A DNA stretch of 64,000 nucleotides from Dichomitus squalens LYAD-421 SS1 (taxonomy: Eukaryota; Basidiomycota; Agaricomycetes; Polyporales; Polyporaceae): NCBI RefSeq assembly GCF_000275845.1, contig NW_006766943.1:67472-131471 (forward strand), written 5' to 3'. The notes under the pieces are model-generated. The model ran no database searches and had not been told where the DNA came from. It saw only the letters and a list, made by a program, of their open reading frames with translations. Below are positions 1-22,012 of the stretch, piece after piece. Position 1 is the stretch's first letter; each line of letters opens with the position of its first letter. A program made the translations under genes and the position numbers.

Positions 1-7354
<7,354 letters not shown>

Positions 7355-7909
7355 AACTTACGCTTACGCTGTCTGGGATTGCTTTGCTTTGTATCGCATG
7401 TATTGTACTCGTATTACCTCGTATCATGAAATGTAATGTCTCTTTGCATCTTGTATCTGCTCTTCTGGCGGACGCATTGGATTACATCGTTGCGAGTAGC
7501 GCAAGAGATCGAAGTACGTTCAGAGGCGTAACCTTGGTAGTTGGTCGCCGTTAATTGCCTGGCGATCCGGCCTCCTATTAGCCTGGGAGCATCGGGGTCT
7601 AGACGCGGGAGTGATGGCACTTGCTTTACCGGGTCAGGTTCATAATTGCGCGTATAGGTGGACCCAAGGGAAGAGGCGAAAAATGCTACTTAAGCACCAC
7701 GGCTACCACGGCTACGACGGGGAGGGCCAAAATTGAATAAACGCCTACGGAAGCATCTTGGCGGGCAATTCGACGACCGCGACCGCGACAGAGAGCTTCT
7801 CTCGCCTCTCCGCCAACGTCGCCTGACCCTTCCCACTCACCCACCCCGACGCCGCTCTCGACGAGCTCGGTTCCGTCGAGGACACATGGAACGGCGCGTC
7901 TGAGCCCCG
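7355..7909. other. Intergenic region between PRP8 and the PH-domain gene
   Basis: This stretch should hold the PRP8 3' UTR and the promoter and 5' UTR of the next gene. I see no conserved coding frame, RNA gene or clear TATA box in it. Confidence 0.5.
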
Positions 7910-10900
7910 ATGCTCCAGCTGCAACTCGCGCAGGTACGTGCGTTCAGACTTCTATCAGAGCGTCCTCACGCTTCTTGATGAAGGCTCGTGCTGACACAAG
8001 ATCCTCTCCTTGTTCTCTCCCCTCATGCCTCTCCTGCCTCCTCGACGCCCTCAATCACGCACAACCCCCAGTCTGCATCGTCCGCCTACGCGTCCTCGAT
8101 GTCGCTCACCTCCCGCCCCGCGAGCCCCGTGAACTCCCCCGCGCCGGCCGCGCGGCCCTTCCGCTTCTCTTCTGCCCAGCACGACATGAGCTCGGGTCGC
8201 AGAGATAGCAAGCTCTCTGAGCTTCTCTCTCGCAAGCGCACCTCGTCGCTGCCACCTAAGAAGGACAACGGTGCTACCCGCGGTGCGTGTCTCTCGCAGT
8301 CTTTCCTCCACTTTCCATCGGAGCGCCCGCATCTTCGTCCACGTCCATGGACTGCTCCTGCCGTCGACACGGATATTGGATGCAGCGGTGTCGCATCGCC
8401 CCCAACTGCCTTCCGACTCTGCGTCAGAAAGCGGTATATATCCGGGCATGTAGGCTGCTTCGTGGGCGGCGCGCCTGGCCTCCGCACGCCAAAGGACCGA
8501 TGTCATTAGGCGGACGTCATAAGATACTGAGAAATTGGCCGGAGCCTGTTCGTTTCCATGCCGCGCCATCTCCATCCCAGCGTCTTGTCCGAGTGCTCTT
8601 ATATGCGTCCAACACTGCTGACTGGCGACGCTGTCAGACCCGTTCACAGCGCATCCCTCGGGCTCTGCGTCGTTCGTCACCTATGAAGCCTCCGCCACCC
8701 CTGCTGCTTCATCCTCCATGTCTCCCGCCTCTCCGTCCAACCCACAGCAGAGCCCCCTAGCCGGCCCGCCAAAACGCGCGCGTGGGAGTATGCTTCTCTC
8801 CTCGGGTATCTCGCTCCCGTTTTCACGCCAGCGCAACAAGACCAAGAAAATACGGCCGCCGCCACCGGCTACTCAATTCATGTTCTCGGAGGTGATAGAG
8901 ATCTCTGCGCCTCCACCGCTGCCCCCAGAGGAGGATGAGGACCGCGACCGCTTACGTGACGCGGCCGCACAGTCTATAGGATTCGACCCAGTCCTCCTGG
9001 AGGATCGCGAGAGCGTCTCCTCGCGGTCGCACATTCGCTCGTTTTCCGAGTCGCATGCGCGCTCGGAAAGGTCGAGATCACGCTCCCGGTCCAGGTCGCG
9101 TTCCCCTTCGCCAACGCGTATGCGGTCAGCGCGCCCGGCAGGCTCCCGCGCCGAGACGCCTGTCGTGCGTACTCTGCCGCCGTTCCCTACGAATCGGGCG
9201 GCGCTCGCCCCATGGATCCAGCGTACTTCGCGAGTCTTCAGGCACTATCCACCAACATCGCTCTTGCTCTACGCTCTTTCGAAGCAGTGGAAGAGCCGCA
9301 CCCTCGTCCTCACTTCCTCGCCATGCCCGTCATCTGGTCCGCCGACACATACGACGTCGTTCTCCTCGCAGTCACAATCCCCTTATTCCACGCTTTCGTC
9401 GTCGTCACAGCCGCAACATGTAGCCCACCTGCATGTTTTCAAGTCGGATGGCGTTAACGACCGTGAGATGGAACGGGTCGAAATTGGTGCAGATAGTGTG
9501 GTCTTCGTGGCTGACGAAGAGATCGGTGGCCGGCGCGGTGTTGTGAAAGTGGGTGGAGTGGGAGGCGCAGAGATGACTCTGTCCATGGCCGACCAATCGG
9601 AGTGGATTGATGCTATTAAGCAGGCAGTGCTCAGCGAGAGGTATGATCTTCTATGTCAGTTTGAGCATAGGAGCGCAGCTACTCACGATGGTTTGTTGAT
9701 GATTCGTATAGATCCGTACGTGCCGGCTTGGGTGCGCTGACCCACAGCAATGGCGTAGAGCCTCGAGGAGATTTGGACGTCATGCTTTCGATGCGTGCGC
9801 AGGGCATCTTCACCCCTCCCCCTCCTGCAACTCCTGTGACTTCAATGTCGTCGGCCGCATCTCATAACATGACAGCTGGGGGGACCACGTCGTCACCTGT
9901 TCCTTCGTTGCGTTCCATATCTCCCCAGCTCTCGCGCCCGCCCTCTGTCGCAGTCTCCGCGCTACGTGGCCTTTTCGGAGCAAACCGCCCTCGTTCGCCT
10001 TCCGCAGCGACCTTAGACACGAGCATGAATGTGGTGTCTGAACGTGATGGCACCGAGACACCGCCACCTATGGAAGACTCTTCATTTGGCCGTGCAGGGA
10101 CAAGCTTGTTGAGCATGCTCCGGTCAAATAGCGTCTCTGGCGAGCGACCTCTCTCACCAACTACCCCTATCTCGTCCGTTCCAACCACACCGCGAGTCGG
10201 GACCACCTCACCGGTCGACCTTCCGATACAGATGGGCCTGATCTCCCCTCCGGGGCCTGTACCCTCGCTCGACCAGAAGATCTTGCAGGACCACGACCGT
10301 GACAGCCTGCTGCCATCTATCGGCCGAGACAGGAATATCGGCCTCGGGCTCACAGGCTTGAATGGTGGGAGCCTCGACGAGCATGTTACGCGGTTCCACA
10401 GCAGCGGCATTCCATCTTTTGGTTCCGCGTCATTGCAGCCGCCGCCTCGCCGGCGGGCCTGGACTGCGAGCGGAGCCCCGCCCGTCGCACGCGCAAACGG
10501 CGACAGGAACGGGTTCGCGTACACGCACGCCAATCTGAGCACGGCGGAGACACTTGGTGTGAGGCATAACGGGAGCGCGTTCCTGTCGCCCCCGGTGACG
10601 ACGTCGCCGGCTATGTCGACCTCGACGTCCCCTTCCGTGAACTCGCCCTCTACGACGTCGAGTCCGAAGTTCAGTCCAAGCCCCAGCCTCAGCCCCAGCC
10701 TTAGCGCGAACGGCGGTGGGGGGCTTTCGGCGTCCCCATCCAAGGATGACGGTCAGCCGCGCTCATCGTGGTCATCGGTCTCTTCTCTTGGGTCCGGCGA
10801 GCAACAACCGCCTAGAACTTCGTTTGAGTTCGGCACGAAGCGTTGGTCACGACAAGGTGTTCTGCCTAGGCGGCTTTCCCCTCCGAACGGCCCGCCCCCG

Positions 10901-12178
10901 GCTACCCCTCCATCGGGCCCCGCCCCGTTGTCTCCCTCGTCACCCGGACGGACCTCGTTGCACCAGCAACGACCGCATCCGTACGCAGCGGATAGCCCCC
11001 CTAGTCGCTCGTCATCGCAACGCTCGGCACATAGCCCGCAGAGCATCATATCGGGTTTCCAGAGCTTCTCCAAGCGCGCCTCCGGGTCGTCTCAGCGGAG
11101 CGACAGCACGGTCAGTACAACCCAGAGTCATGCTACTCCGGCGGCCCGTGGAAGCGGTTTGTTGGGGCAGGCCCTCACGCTGTCGATGCCGCAGGCGACG
11201 ACGCATGTGAGGCCAAGGTCGTCGCATAGGGTGTCTATGCCGCCCCCTCAGAGGCCTGTGCCGAGTATGGCGCTTCCGCCGACGCCTCAGTCGGGAGTGG
11301 ACGAGTTTGGTAGTGGCGGTAGTGGGAGGACGGAGGTTATCCCGCTCCCCTCGCCTATGCCTCTGCCGACGTTGAAGGCTTACCCAACGCGGCCTCCACA
11401 TTCGGCCCCAGCCACGAAGACGACGTTCAGAGAGACGTTCACGCTGCGAGCGTCGCGGTTCTCGTTGTCGCCACCTACCACTCAGCCGCCTTCCTCTGCC
11501 CTGCCCCCGCGTCCAGACGAGGTTCCAGCCACGCGAGCCTCGCGACATCGGCGTAGCACAAGTGGTGGTACTCCGAACCTCCCTACCATCCCTGCGTCTC
11601 CCAACCCTCTCATCACTCCTGCTGCTCCGCCGAATGGACCGCTCCCACCACCACCTATCGCGCCCACGCCCTCGCGCCCTACTCCTACCCTTCTGATCAA
11701 GCGCCGTTTGCGCATGCTCAGCGCGCCGTCTCCCTCCCCGCCACCTTCGGTCCCGATCCCCAATCCACCCTCACCCGCGCCCTCCTCCATCAACCCTTAC
11801 TCCGTCCCCTCCACCCCAATCGGCGAGCCCATCATATCGTTCCAAAACGACACCAGCTTCATGTCGATCTCGACCACCCCGCCTCAGTCTCCGCTCTCGG
11901 TAATCTCCCCACCATTAGTGTCCCCTCTCCTCCCTCCTCCCCCAGAACAGTCGCCCGAGATGCGCGGCATCACGTCGCTCTCGCCTCCACCCCGCCGGGG
12001 GTCGAAACAGATCTCGGTGCTGCAGATGGAGGACAGCGAGGACGAGGACGAGATTGAGCAGGGAGACGAAGAAGAGAAGCTGGTCGAGTTCAAGCTGGAC
12101 GGCGACTCGGGTTCGGAGCCCGAGCGGAAACCGCTGTCGCTCTCACCTCAGGCGTCGCTGGAAGACGTGCGCACATAG
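7910..12178 (+). CDS. Large disordered protein with PH domain
   Basis: Proposed exons are 7910-7937, 8001-8282, 8638-9640 and 9712-12178, which keep one frame and give about 1259 residues. The first short exon is the least certain part; the in-frame ATG at 8099 is the conservative alternative start. After a Ser/Pro-rich N-terminus with an RS-repeat stretch (about 9075-9130), a PH-like domain runs from HYPPTSLLLYALSKQWKSR through HVAHLHVFKSDG and VEIGADSVVFVADEE to SMADQSEWIDAIKQAVLSER, ending with the tryptophan-containing helix typical of PH domains. The last exon is low-complexity Ser/Pro/Thr-rich sequence with an acidic tail (DSEDEDEIEQGDEEE). PH domains usually bind phosphoinositides or proteins; the cellular role here is unknown. 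The intron at 8283-8637 is unusually long for this window. Confidence 0.8.
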
Positions 12179-12858
12179 GCAAACATTCATTTCCGTTAGA
12201 TGCGTTATATTCTTTCAGTCTCCTTCCTCCTTCGTCGCCTTATGCACTCACCTTCCTGTGGGCGATGTCAGTTGGCGTGCTCGCGCCGGGCTTCTGCGTG
12301 TATTCGTATACTTCGTGGGTTCAGGAGTTACGCCTTTTGCGTATCCTCTTACTCTGCTTTGTTCTTCGTGTTTGCTCGTTGGTGTGTTTTCGTGTCTGTC
12401 TCTTCGTGTATCATACGCTCATCACGACGTAGGTACGCCCTCTCACGTCTCAGTCGCGACATTCTTCTCTTCGTGCTGTATATGCTTTCCTCGGAGGTTC
12501 TCACACGGCCAGGAACGGTGCATCGGGTCTCCCACTACTCCTCACACATACATACGTACATGCGTATATTCAATTACAAGTACCATACGTACCCCAGTCC
12601 CTGGTTTTCTTCTGTCGTTTCGTTTCTCACTCATGATGGTTGCGGGGCGCAAACTCTGTAGTTGGCATTGTACAATATTCATGTTACACCGTCTTGGAAC
12701 CGCACTACTTGCTCTGACTTTGTCTCGTCGGATGTCACGTGAACAGCCAGTCTATTGCGGCAATGAACACTGCGAGAGCAAGCAACAATGTCATGTATTC
12801 TGAACAAATAAGTTGTGCGTTCAGAGCGTGCGCATGATTAGGCAGATGATACGGTAGT
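12179..12858. other. Convergent intergenic region
   Basis: The PH-domain gene and COQ5 converge here, so the stretch should hold two 3' UTRs. It is T-rich and lower in GC than the flanking coding DNA. I see no gene in it. Confidence 0.5.
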
Positions 12859-15329
<2,471 letters not shown>

Positions 15330-16193
15330 TAGCGTCATGTACGTCGTTCGGCCGCAGAGCCTTCTTGTGAATGTGCGTCGGTGCTTGAGTAGCAGAGTAT
15401 CAGGCGCATGTCGACGGGATCTGTTACGACCCATCCAGCTATACTCGTTTGAGGTGTTACCATGCTGTCGACTGGCTTGGCGGTTCGGAACCCACGCAAC
15501 TGTCGATGTCTCAGCGCGCCGGCGAAATCGAAGACTTGATGCAGACGAACGGTGATTAGAACAACGTCAAATATGACGAGGGCTGATTGTATAGAACTGA
15601 TAGGTGTTGCAATCGGGATCCGAGTTAGCGAAGAGAGCTTTTTGATGCGTACTGGTACAATGGGGTTTGCGGTACACAGAGACAGCGAGTGGGACTAGAA
15701 CGAGAAGGACGGGGAAATGTCCGGGTAAGAGCCAAAGTCAAGCAAGAGCGAAAAGCGCAATGCATGGCGGAGGGTGTACGGCCGCGGGACGGACGCAACG
15801 GTCGGGACAGGCATAGCCGTACGTATGAAGATGTCGAATGTATGTGCACGAAAATGAGGGAAGCGGACGTAGACGTGATCGGCCTGAGGGGCGACATACG
15901 CCATTTTGGGGCTATGTACGGCGGAGTGGAGGAGACGAAAGACTGGTAAAACGGAGGGCTAAACAAACAAACAGAAGCACGGACGGCGAGAGAATAGAGA
16001 AGGGGGGGAACACAGAATGCCCGTCACAGCACAGGGCGTCGCGCCCAGCCACAGCCCATACCCAACATCAGAGAGAGAAAGCATGGAGAAAGCAGGCGAG
16101 ACAACACAACACACGCTCCATGAACTACACCGAGCGAGCACATACACGCTTTGAACACTTCGTCCGACCACTTACTCTCTTGCCCCACGGGTC
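15330..16193. other. Convergent intergenic region
   Basis: The 3' ends of FCF2 and of the minus-strand gene at 16194 face each other. No conserved reading frame or RNA gene was recognised. Confidence 0.5.
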
Positions 16194-18820
16194 CTACTCC
16201 TCCATGGGCTCAGGCGAACGCGCCTCCCTCCTCGGCGCAGGCGATGCGTCCCCCTCCCTCTCCCTCTCCCTGTCCCGCTCGCGCTCCCTTTCCCTCTCCC
16301 GATCTCTGTCCCGCTCGCGCAAACCACCCTCGGATCTACCCTCCGCATTCTCAGAAGAAGCGACAGCGTACGAGCCATATCCCTCCCCGCCCTGCCGCTG
16401 GGCCGACGACCGGCGGACGAGGCCCGGCTTCTCCGACACCGACCCGCGCGCCGCGCTAGGCACAGACGGCGCCGTGGGCAACGACATCCGCGTACTCCGC
16501 GGCGACCACGGGCGGTGGTTCCAGATGCCGCCGCCTGCTCCAGGGGCTGCAGACGGGGGCGGGGGAAGCGTCCGCCCGAGCGGGGAGTCGCGCTGTGGAT
16601 GTGGATGGCTCTGGCTCTCCCGGTCAGCGTGCCGGTCGCGGTCGCGCTGGTGCGCGCCCGCGGAGGACCGGTGGCCTTGACCAGACTCGTTGCGCGGGTC
16701 CAGGCGGATGGCAGACACGGAGAGACGGCGGCCCATGTCGTACGGCAGCGGGGAGCCGGTCTGCGAGCCGGGGAAGCTCCTGCTCTCGCTGTCGCGGTCC
16801 AGCTGCGTGGGGGACAGCGCGCGGCGCACCTGCTCCGGGGGGCCCGAGCGGCCCAGCGCGGAGTGCTCGACGGGCGGGAAGGTGTACGTCTCGGGCACAA
16901 CCGCGGAAGGGGTGCCGGAGGCGGGGACGCCGTTCGCCTTCCCCTTCCCTTTGAGGCTGGACGGGCCCGTGTTCGGGCTGTACCCTGGGACCGCTGCGAG
17001 AGACATGCGCGCGTTCCCATGCGACGGGGCGTGCAGCTGGAGCGCGTGCTCGAGGTCTTCTATCCGTCTGTGCAGCCCGACAATCTCGTCGTGCAGAGGC
17101 GCGAGCTGCCGCTGGACGGCGGCCGCGACGAGCTCGTCGAGGTGCTCCTGCTGCCTCTGCAGGGAGACGGTGAGCGCGTGGCTTTTCTGGAGCTGCTCGC
17201 CCAGCCAGCCCTTGAGCGTCTTCGAGTCCGCGAGCGCGTCGTAGAACATCTCGAACGGGGCCAAGAACGCCGACTTCTCGTTCGTGTAGTTCGGGTTCGC
17301 GAGCGTCGACGGCGTGGGAGGGACAAGCGTGGTCGCGATCGGGACGGAAGCGGTCGGCGGCGATCGCCCGGTGGTCGAGATCGAGCCCACGTTCAGGTGC
17401 GTCGTCGCGGTCGACGGCCCCGCGGCGGCGGCCGTGCGCGCCATGCTCAGCCGCGTCGGCGTGGGGGGCACCCGCCCCGCCGTCATGCGCTGCATGCCCT
17501 GCCCGGGCCCAAGGACTGGAGGCAGGCTCGGCAGCGCCATGCTCGCAAACCGCCCGGAGGGCCCCCCCTGGTTGATGCCCGCGCGAGGTATCGGCGGCGC
17601 GCTCTGGATGGAGGGCTGCAGGCGATCGGCGGTAGCGTCGAGCGGGCTGATCATTATGTCCGCGGGCTTGCCCTTCGCGCCGCCCAGCTGCCTGGTCGCA
17701 CGCCGTCGTGCGAAGCTTATTGGCGGGGGCGGAAGCGCGTGCGCAGGCACCGAGCCGTGTTGCGGCTCGGACGGGTGGCTGGGATGTGGCGGAAGCTGCA
17801 AGATCGGCTGCGCGGTGACATGTGCAGGCGGAGGGGGTGGACTCGTCTGGCGTGCAAGGGGCGAGACTGCACGGTTGGAAGGCGGCGCATTCCCCTGGGG
17901 CCCTCCCACAACCGAGCGTCGGGAGCCCGGTGCTCCCCCTCCTGCGGCACTGGCATTCGGGCTGCGTCGTCCCGTGCGCGGGGGCGGATGTTGTTGTTTA
18001 GCCTGCTGCTGCGAATGGCGCTCGTCTCTGTCTTGCGAAGGGGGGTGCGTTGTCGGGGCGTTCGCAATACTGACCGATATTGACGGCGAGCCGGCGCTGA
18101 CGATGCCTGCGGTGCTCCCCCGGCGAGACTCGATGAGGTCCTTCTGCTGCTGCTTGATGCTGAGCATCGAGCGGACCTGCTCGATCGCCGCGGTATCGTC
18201 GCGGTTGATGGGCAGGCCAATGACCACGGGCGAGATCGATTTCGTGGCATCCGTGGCCGGCGTCCTGACGTCTGTATTGATAGGGTGCGAAATGCCGCTT
18301 ATCGTCACGCGGCGTTTCTTGTTGGGCGACGATTTCGCGGCTGGAGGCTGAGGCGCGACGTCGGCGTTCGCCTGGGCCGGGTGGGGTTGGGACGAATCGT
18401 TCGCGGCGGGCGGCGCGTTGCGGGCGGAGGGGGAGGGGAGGTCGTCGTACTCGGACTCCTCCTTGATTCGGACGCTCCTGGGGGAGCGTCGGTCGCTAGA
18501 GGGCGCGGTTTAGGGCGAATTGTGGACGGGGAGAGACGCGGAGAGGACGAATGGAGCACGCACTTTGAGTCGTCGCTGTTATCATCCCCGTGGCCAGGGG
18601 CGTCCGGATGGGAGCGTTTCCTGGAAGCCTGGCCGTGCCGGTCGTGCATGGACGGTCGATGGTCGTCGTGGAGGGAGGGGGACGGACGGTTGCGTTCGAA
18701 GGGCGAAGCGCGGGACTGGATTGGAGGAAGGGCATTGTTGGCGTCCGAGAGTCTGCTGAGCGAGGGAGCGCCGAAAGCTTGGGCGAAGGATGGAAGCGAC
18801 TGCGGTGGTTGTGTCGCCAT
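16194..18820 (-). CDS. Conserved-looking disordered coiled-coil protein of unknown function
   Basis: Two exons (18564-18820, 16194-18495) keep frame and give 852 residues. The N-terminus (MATQPPQSLPSFAQAFG) is followed by a basic, NLS-like SSPNKKRRVTISGISHP, then SPVVIGLPINRDDTAAIEQV, the most ordered-looking segment. The middle is Pro/Ser/Gly-rich. A predicted coiled coil runs from about FEMFYDALADSKTLKGWL through QRQQEHLDELVAAAVQRQL to GLHRRIEDLEHALQLHA. The C-terminal end carries alternating Arg-Glu/Arg-Asp repeats (about 16250-16330). I do not recognise a named family. A nuclear protein is inferred only from the basic motif. The long opposite-strand frame here is a shadow. Confidence 0.75.
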
Positions 18821-19015
18821 GATATCACCACGGCTAGGACGGTGCGGCTAGGAGGGCAGACGTGAGCTAGAGACGGAGGGCGACGTCGGGCGCAGCGGAG
18901 GGGCGCATGCGGTCGGCGGGGGAGGTGGACGGTGGTGTGAGTGAGAGCCGGGGAGGCGGGGCTGGGAGTCGGACTGGAGGGCAGTCGATCACGGCGAGGG
19001 AGTTGATCAGCCAGC

Positions 19016-19062
19016 GACGACAACAACAAGACGACGACGACAACAACAACAACAAGAACAAT
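19016..19062. repeat. Simple repeat, GAC/CAA trinucleotides
   Basis: Alternating runs of GAC and CAA triplets form an impure trinucleotide microsatellite about 200 bp upstream of the start at 18820 (minus-strand gene). Confidence 0.85.
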
Positions 19063-20418
19063 GTTGTGCTCTGCCCGTCAGATCAGAACCAAGAGCTTAC
19101 TCGCGCTGCCAGCCCTGCAAGGCAGCAAACTTATTATCGTCTGCTGTCTGCGCATCTGCCATCGCCAACGGGCCATCTGTCTATGTATACCCGCCCTCGC
19201 GCCAACACAGCTCTCCCGGCCACCGACGCTCCGATCCCACCTGTGCCCCCAAGCACGCACGAATGCTCCTGCTGTGCACCCGCCGTCAACCTTAATCACC
19301 TCTGTGTGTCCGTCCCAGACGATACGTCGGCCGTCAGAACTGTACCCGCAACCGCGCGCACCACGCCCTCGGACGCTCGCGGCGGTGGCGGGCGATGCGC
19401 GACCTGCCGCGAAGGGCCTGTCGTGCGCGGCGCCGCCCCCAGCCGCCAGTGCCAGTGCCAACGCCGAGTGCGCGACTTCCCTGCCTCGTGCCGCATATTG
19501 CATCGTATGCCGCGTCTGCACATCCCCATCGCCTCGCGAGCCGCAAGGGCTCGATATAATATGATGATCTATATCGCCCTCGCCCGCCCCACACCTCGGC
19601 CAACTCTGTTTTATTGCGCGCCCCAAATGGGGTGACAACAGCGCATCCGTTTCGGGCGCATCGAGCCCGACAGTCCAGCTCCCCGCAATGAACATTCCCT
19701 GCCACGAGGCCCCACCGAGAATCAATATTGTCTCCGAGACTCCGTACATAGCTTGGCTCGCGCGCGCCCAGCGCGAGGCGTTTCCCGAGCGTCGTGCCGT
19801 GCCGTCCACCCGCGAGGTTCCCCTCCTTCCCCACCCTCGACGTCGACGTTCTAGCACGTCCTTCTCGACGTACGGAAGCCTGATCCATTCTCTTTGTCTG
19901 CGACTCTGAGCCTCATCATTGCGTCCACCTCGCTTATCACTTCTACCAGCACTGAAGCCCCCGCAGCTTGTACGCACGTCGACACCCGGGGGCAGCCTCG
20001 CTCGATCCGCCGCCCCAGCACCCACGCACGGTACGTAGCGGTGCATCCAGCACGACGGAACGCTCCCGCACCAGCTGACCGCGAAACGCAATATTCAGCT
20101 CCGTCGGGCCTATCGCACGCGCCAGCGCACTCGCGCCGTCTCCGGACGACGTCCAATTGCCGTCTGTCCCCTGCCCTCGACGTCCTTCCGCTGCGAGCCT
20201 TCTAGCCCGCGCACCGCTGCGCCAGAAGGCGCCCCCCAACAAAAGCGTAACGTCACCCGCACGCTTCCCATGGCCTCTCACACGAACGTTCCGACCGCAC
20301 CCACGACTCCACGAATCCGCCCCGAATAGGTCTCATTGCGAGCCCGGTCTGGCCCAGCGTGCACCCGAGTCCGTGGACGATGACCAGCCCCGCGCGAGCT
20401 TATCCACCACACACGCCC

Positions 20419-20442
20419 GCTGCTGCTGCTGCTGCTGCTGCT
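20419..20442. repeat. (GCT)8 microsatellite
   Basis: Eight perfect GCT units in a row, in noncoding sequence. Likely polymorphic. Confidence 0.95.
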
Positions 20443-22012
20443 AGACGGTAAATGGCCACAAACGCACTCCAGACGCGGGCTTCCTTCTCGCAGCAAGGGC
20501 CACCTTCGCCGACCGAAGTTGGCAGGCCGTCTGTCTGCACGGCCATGGCGGGCACGCGCATCGATCGGCTGCCCCGAGAACGCCAGGGGCCATGGGTGAC
20601 GTTTCAGCCGACGTGCTATGTAGCTCGGGGCTACTGCCCTCGTCCACGGGGCGTATATCCTCAGCATATCCAGGTGCTCGGTCAACGCTCGCTCATTGGA
20701 CACACATGGGACTTTCGGCAACGTTCTCTTCTCGCTGCTTCGGCGGCTGCGATGCGCATTGCCAGTGGCAGACGCGGGAACAGCTTCGCACGGCGCGTCG
20801 CGGACGGGCGAGCGTGCGAGGACGGTTCGACGATCGCAGGACAAGGCTCTCTGTCTCGCTTGGCCGCAATCGGGACAAGTTCGCGAGGCCTTGTTCTCCT
20901 TCGAGGGTGCATCCCTCTAACGCCGTCTCTGGGCTCTCCCTGCTGCCACCCCGCAGTTTTCGGCTGAATGGCGTGTGCGCGGTGCAAGGGTACGCCGCGT
21001 GCGCGTGCATGTGGCATCCGGGTGCGAGAGATTTTCGTCCAAGAGACCGATGAGGGGCTCTTGACGTCGTCCCTGCCCGTCAGGCACCCGGCGAGGATAT
21101 CTTTCCGCCTAAGCCCGCCCCAATCTCGTCGCGCGCGTGGGACCTGAGCTGCATCGTTGCGCCGAGCGCCGTCAGGAAAGGCAACGCCACCGCGCGACCG
21201 TGCGGGAGAGACAGATCGCCCCCCTCGACAGAGGTTGTGGGATTGACGTTGAACGGTTTCGCGATGACGCTCGCGACGCCGTCGTCGACGCTGTCGCTCC
21301 GAGTTTGACGGGGCCGCATGGTCGCTCCGGACCTCGTACGAGCGACAGATAGCGCATACAGCATTGGCGATTAGCAAGCAAGACAGCACAGGCACCAGAC
21401 GGGCTGCGGCTGTTCAGACAACATACTAGACAGGCGTATTGATAGCACGAGCACTGTCCTTTCGTCCATATTGGAAAAGATACGCTCCCCGAGATCCTCC
21501 GAAACGAGGGCAGATCTGGGCCCATGAAAATGCAAGATGAAAGAACGATTCAACACATTCCACGCGACCATGGGCGGCCTGGCAGAAAACGTCAGTCAGC
21601 ATAGGGACGGACGGATGAACGGACTCGAGGGAAGGATCTGCACCCGCGAAGGCAGGCACCGCTCTACTCAGTCAGTGCCTACTTGGTCCGCGTCTGTGCC
21701 TGGCCGTGTACAAATCGCGATCAGACGGACACTCACCCAATCTCTCCAGACCACCTCCGCGCTCCCATGGCTCCCTTCTGGGCACAAGAACGCGCACTCG
21801 AACAAGCAACGGCACCCATTAATGGGCCTCCTCGCACCACGCCGCGGGCAGCACCGTACCTGACGCCTCCCTCCACGAAGCTTCGCTCTTCGCGACAAGT
21901 ACGAATCGATCGTCCTCCCCCCTCCCATCTTCGACAAGGCACGCACCCCTTCGCGCGGAAGCAACGGTGCCCTGGCAGCAGCGTCGCGACACGCTAGTCG
22001 TCGAGCGCAGGC

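Larger units (their letters stand above)
18821..22012. other. Gene-poor 3.2-kb intergenic region
   Basis: This region lies upstream of the minus-strand gene starting at 18820 and downstream of RTT109. It is GC-rich and open in several frames by composition, but no frame shows recognisable motifs or a consistent exon-intron pattern. It may include a long 5' UTR or promoter, or an unrecognised lineage-specific gene. Two microsatellites lie inside it. Confidence 0.45.

Noticed and set aside
16515..18083. 522-codon plus-strand frame opposite the 16194-18820 gene
   Set aside because: Arg/Gly/Ala-rich composition without motifs; it mirrors a GC-rich Ser/Pro gene whose two exons splice in frame, so it is a shadow.
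19078..20091. 337-codon minus-strand frame in the 3.2-kb intergenic region
   Set aside because: Composition is Arg/Gly/Ala-rich and irregular, with no domain or intron pattern; long open frames are expected by chance at this GC content.
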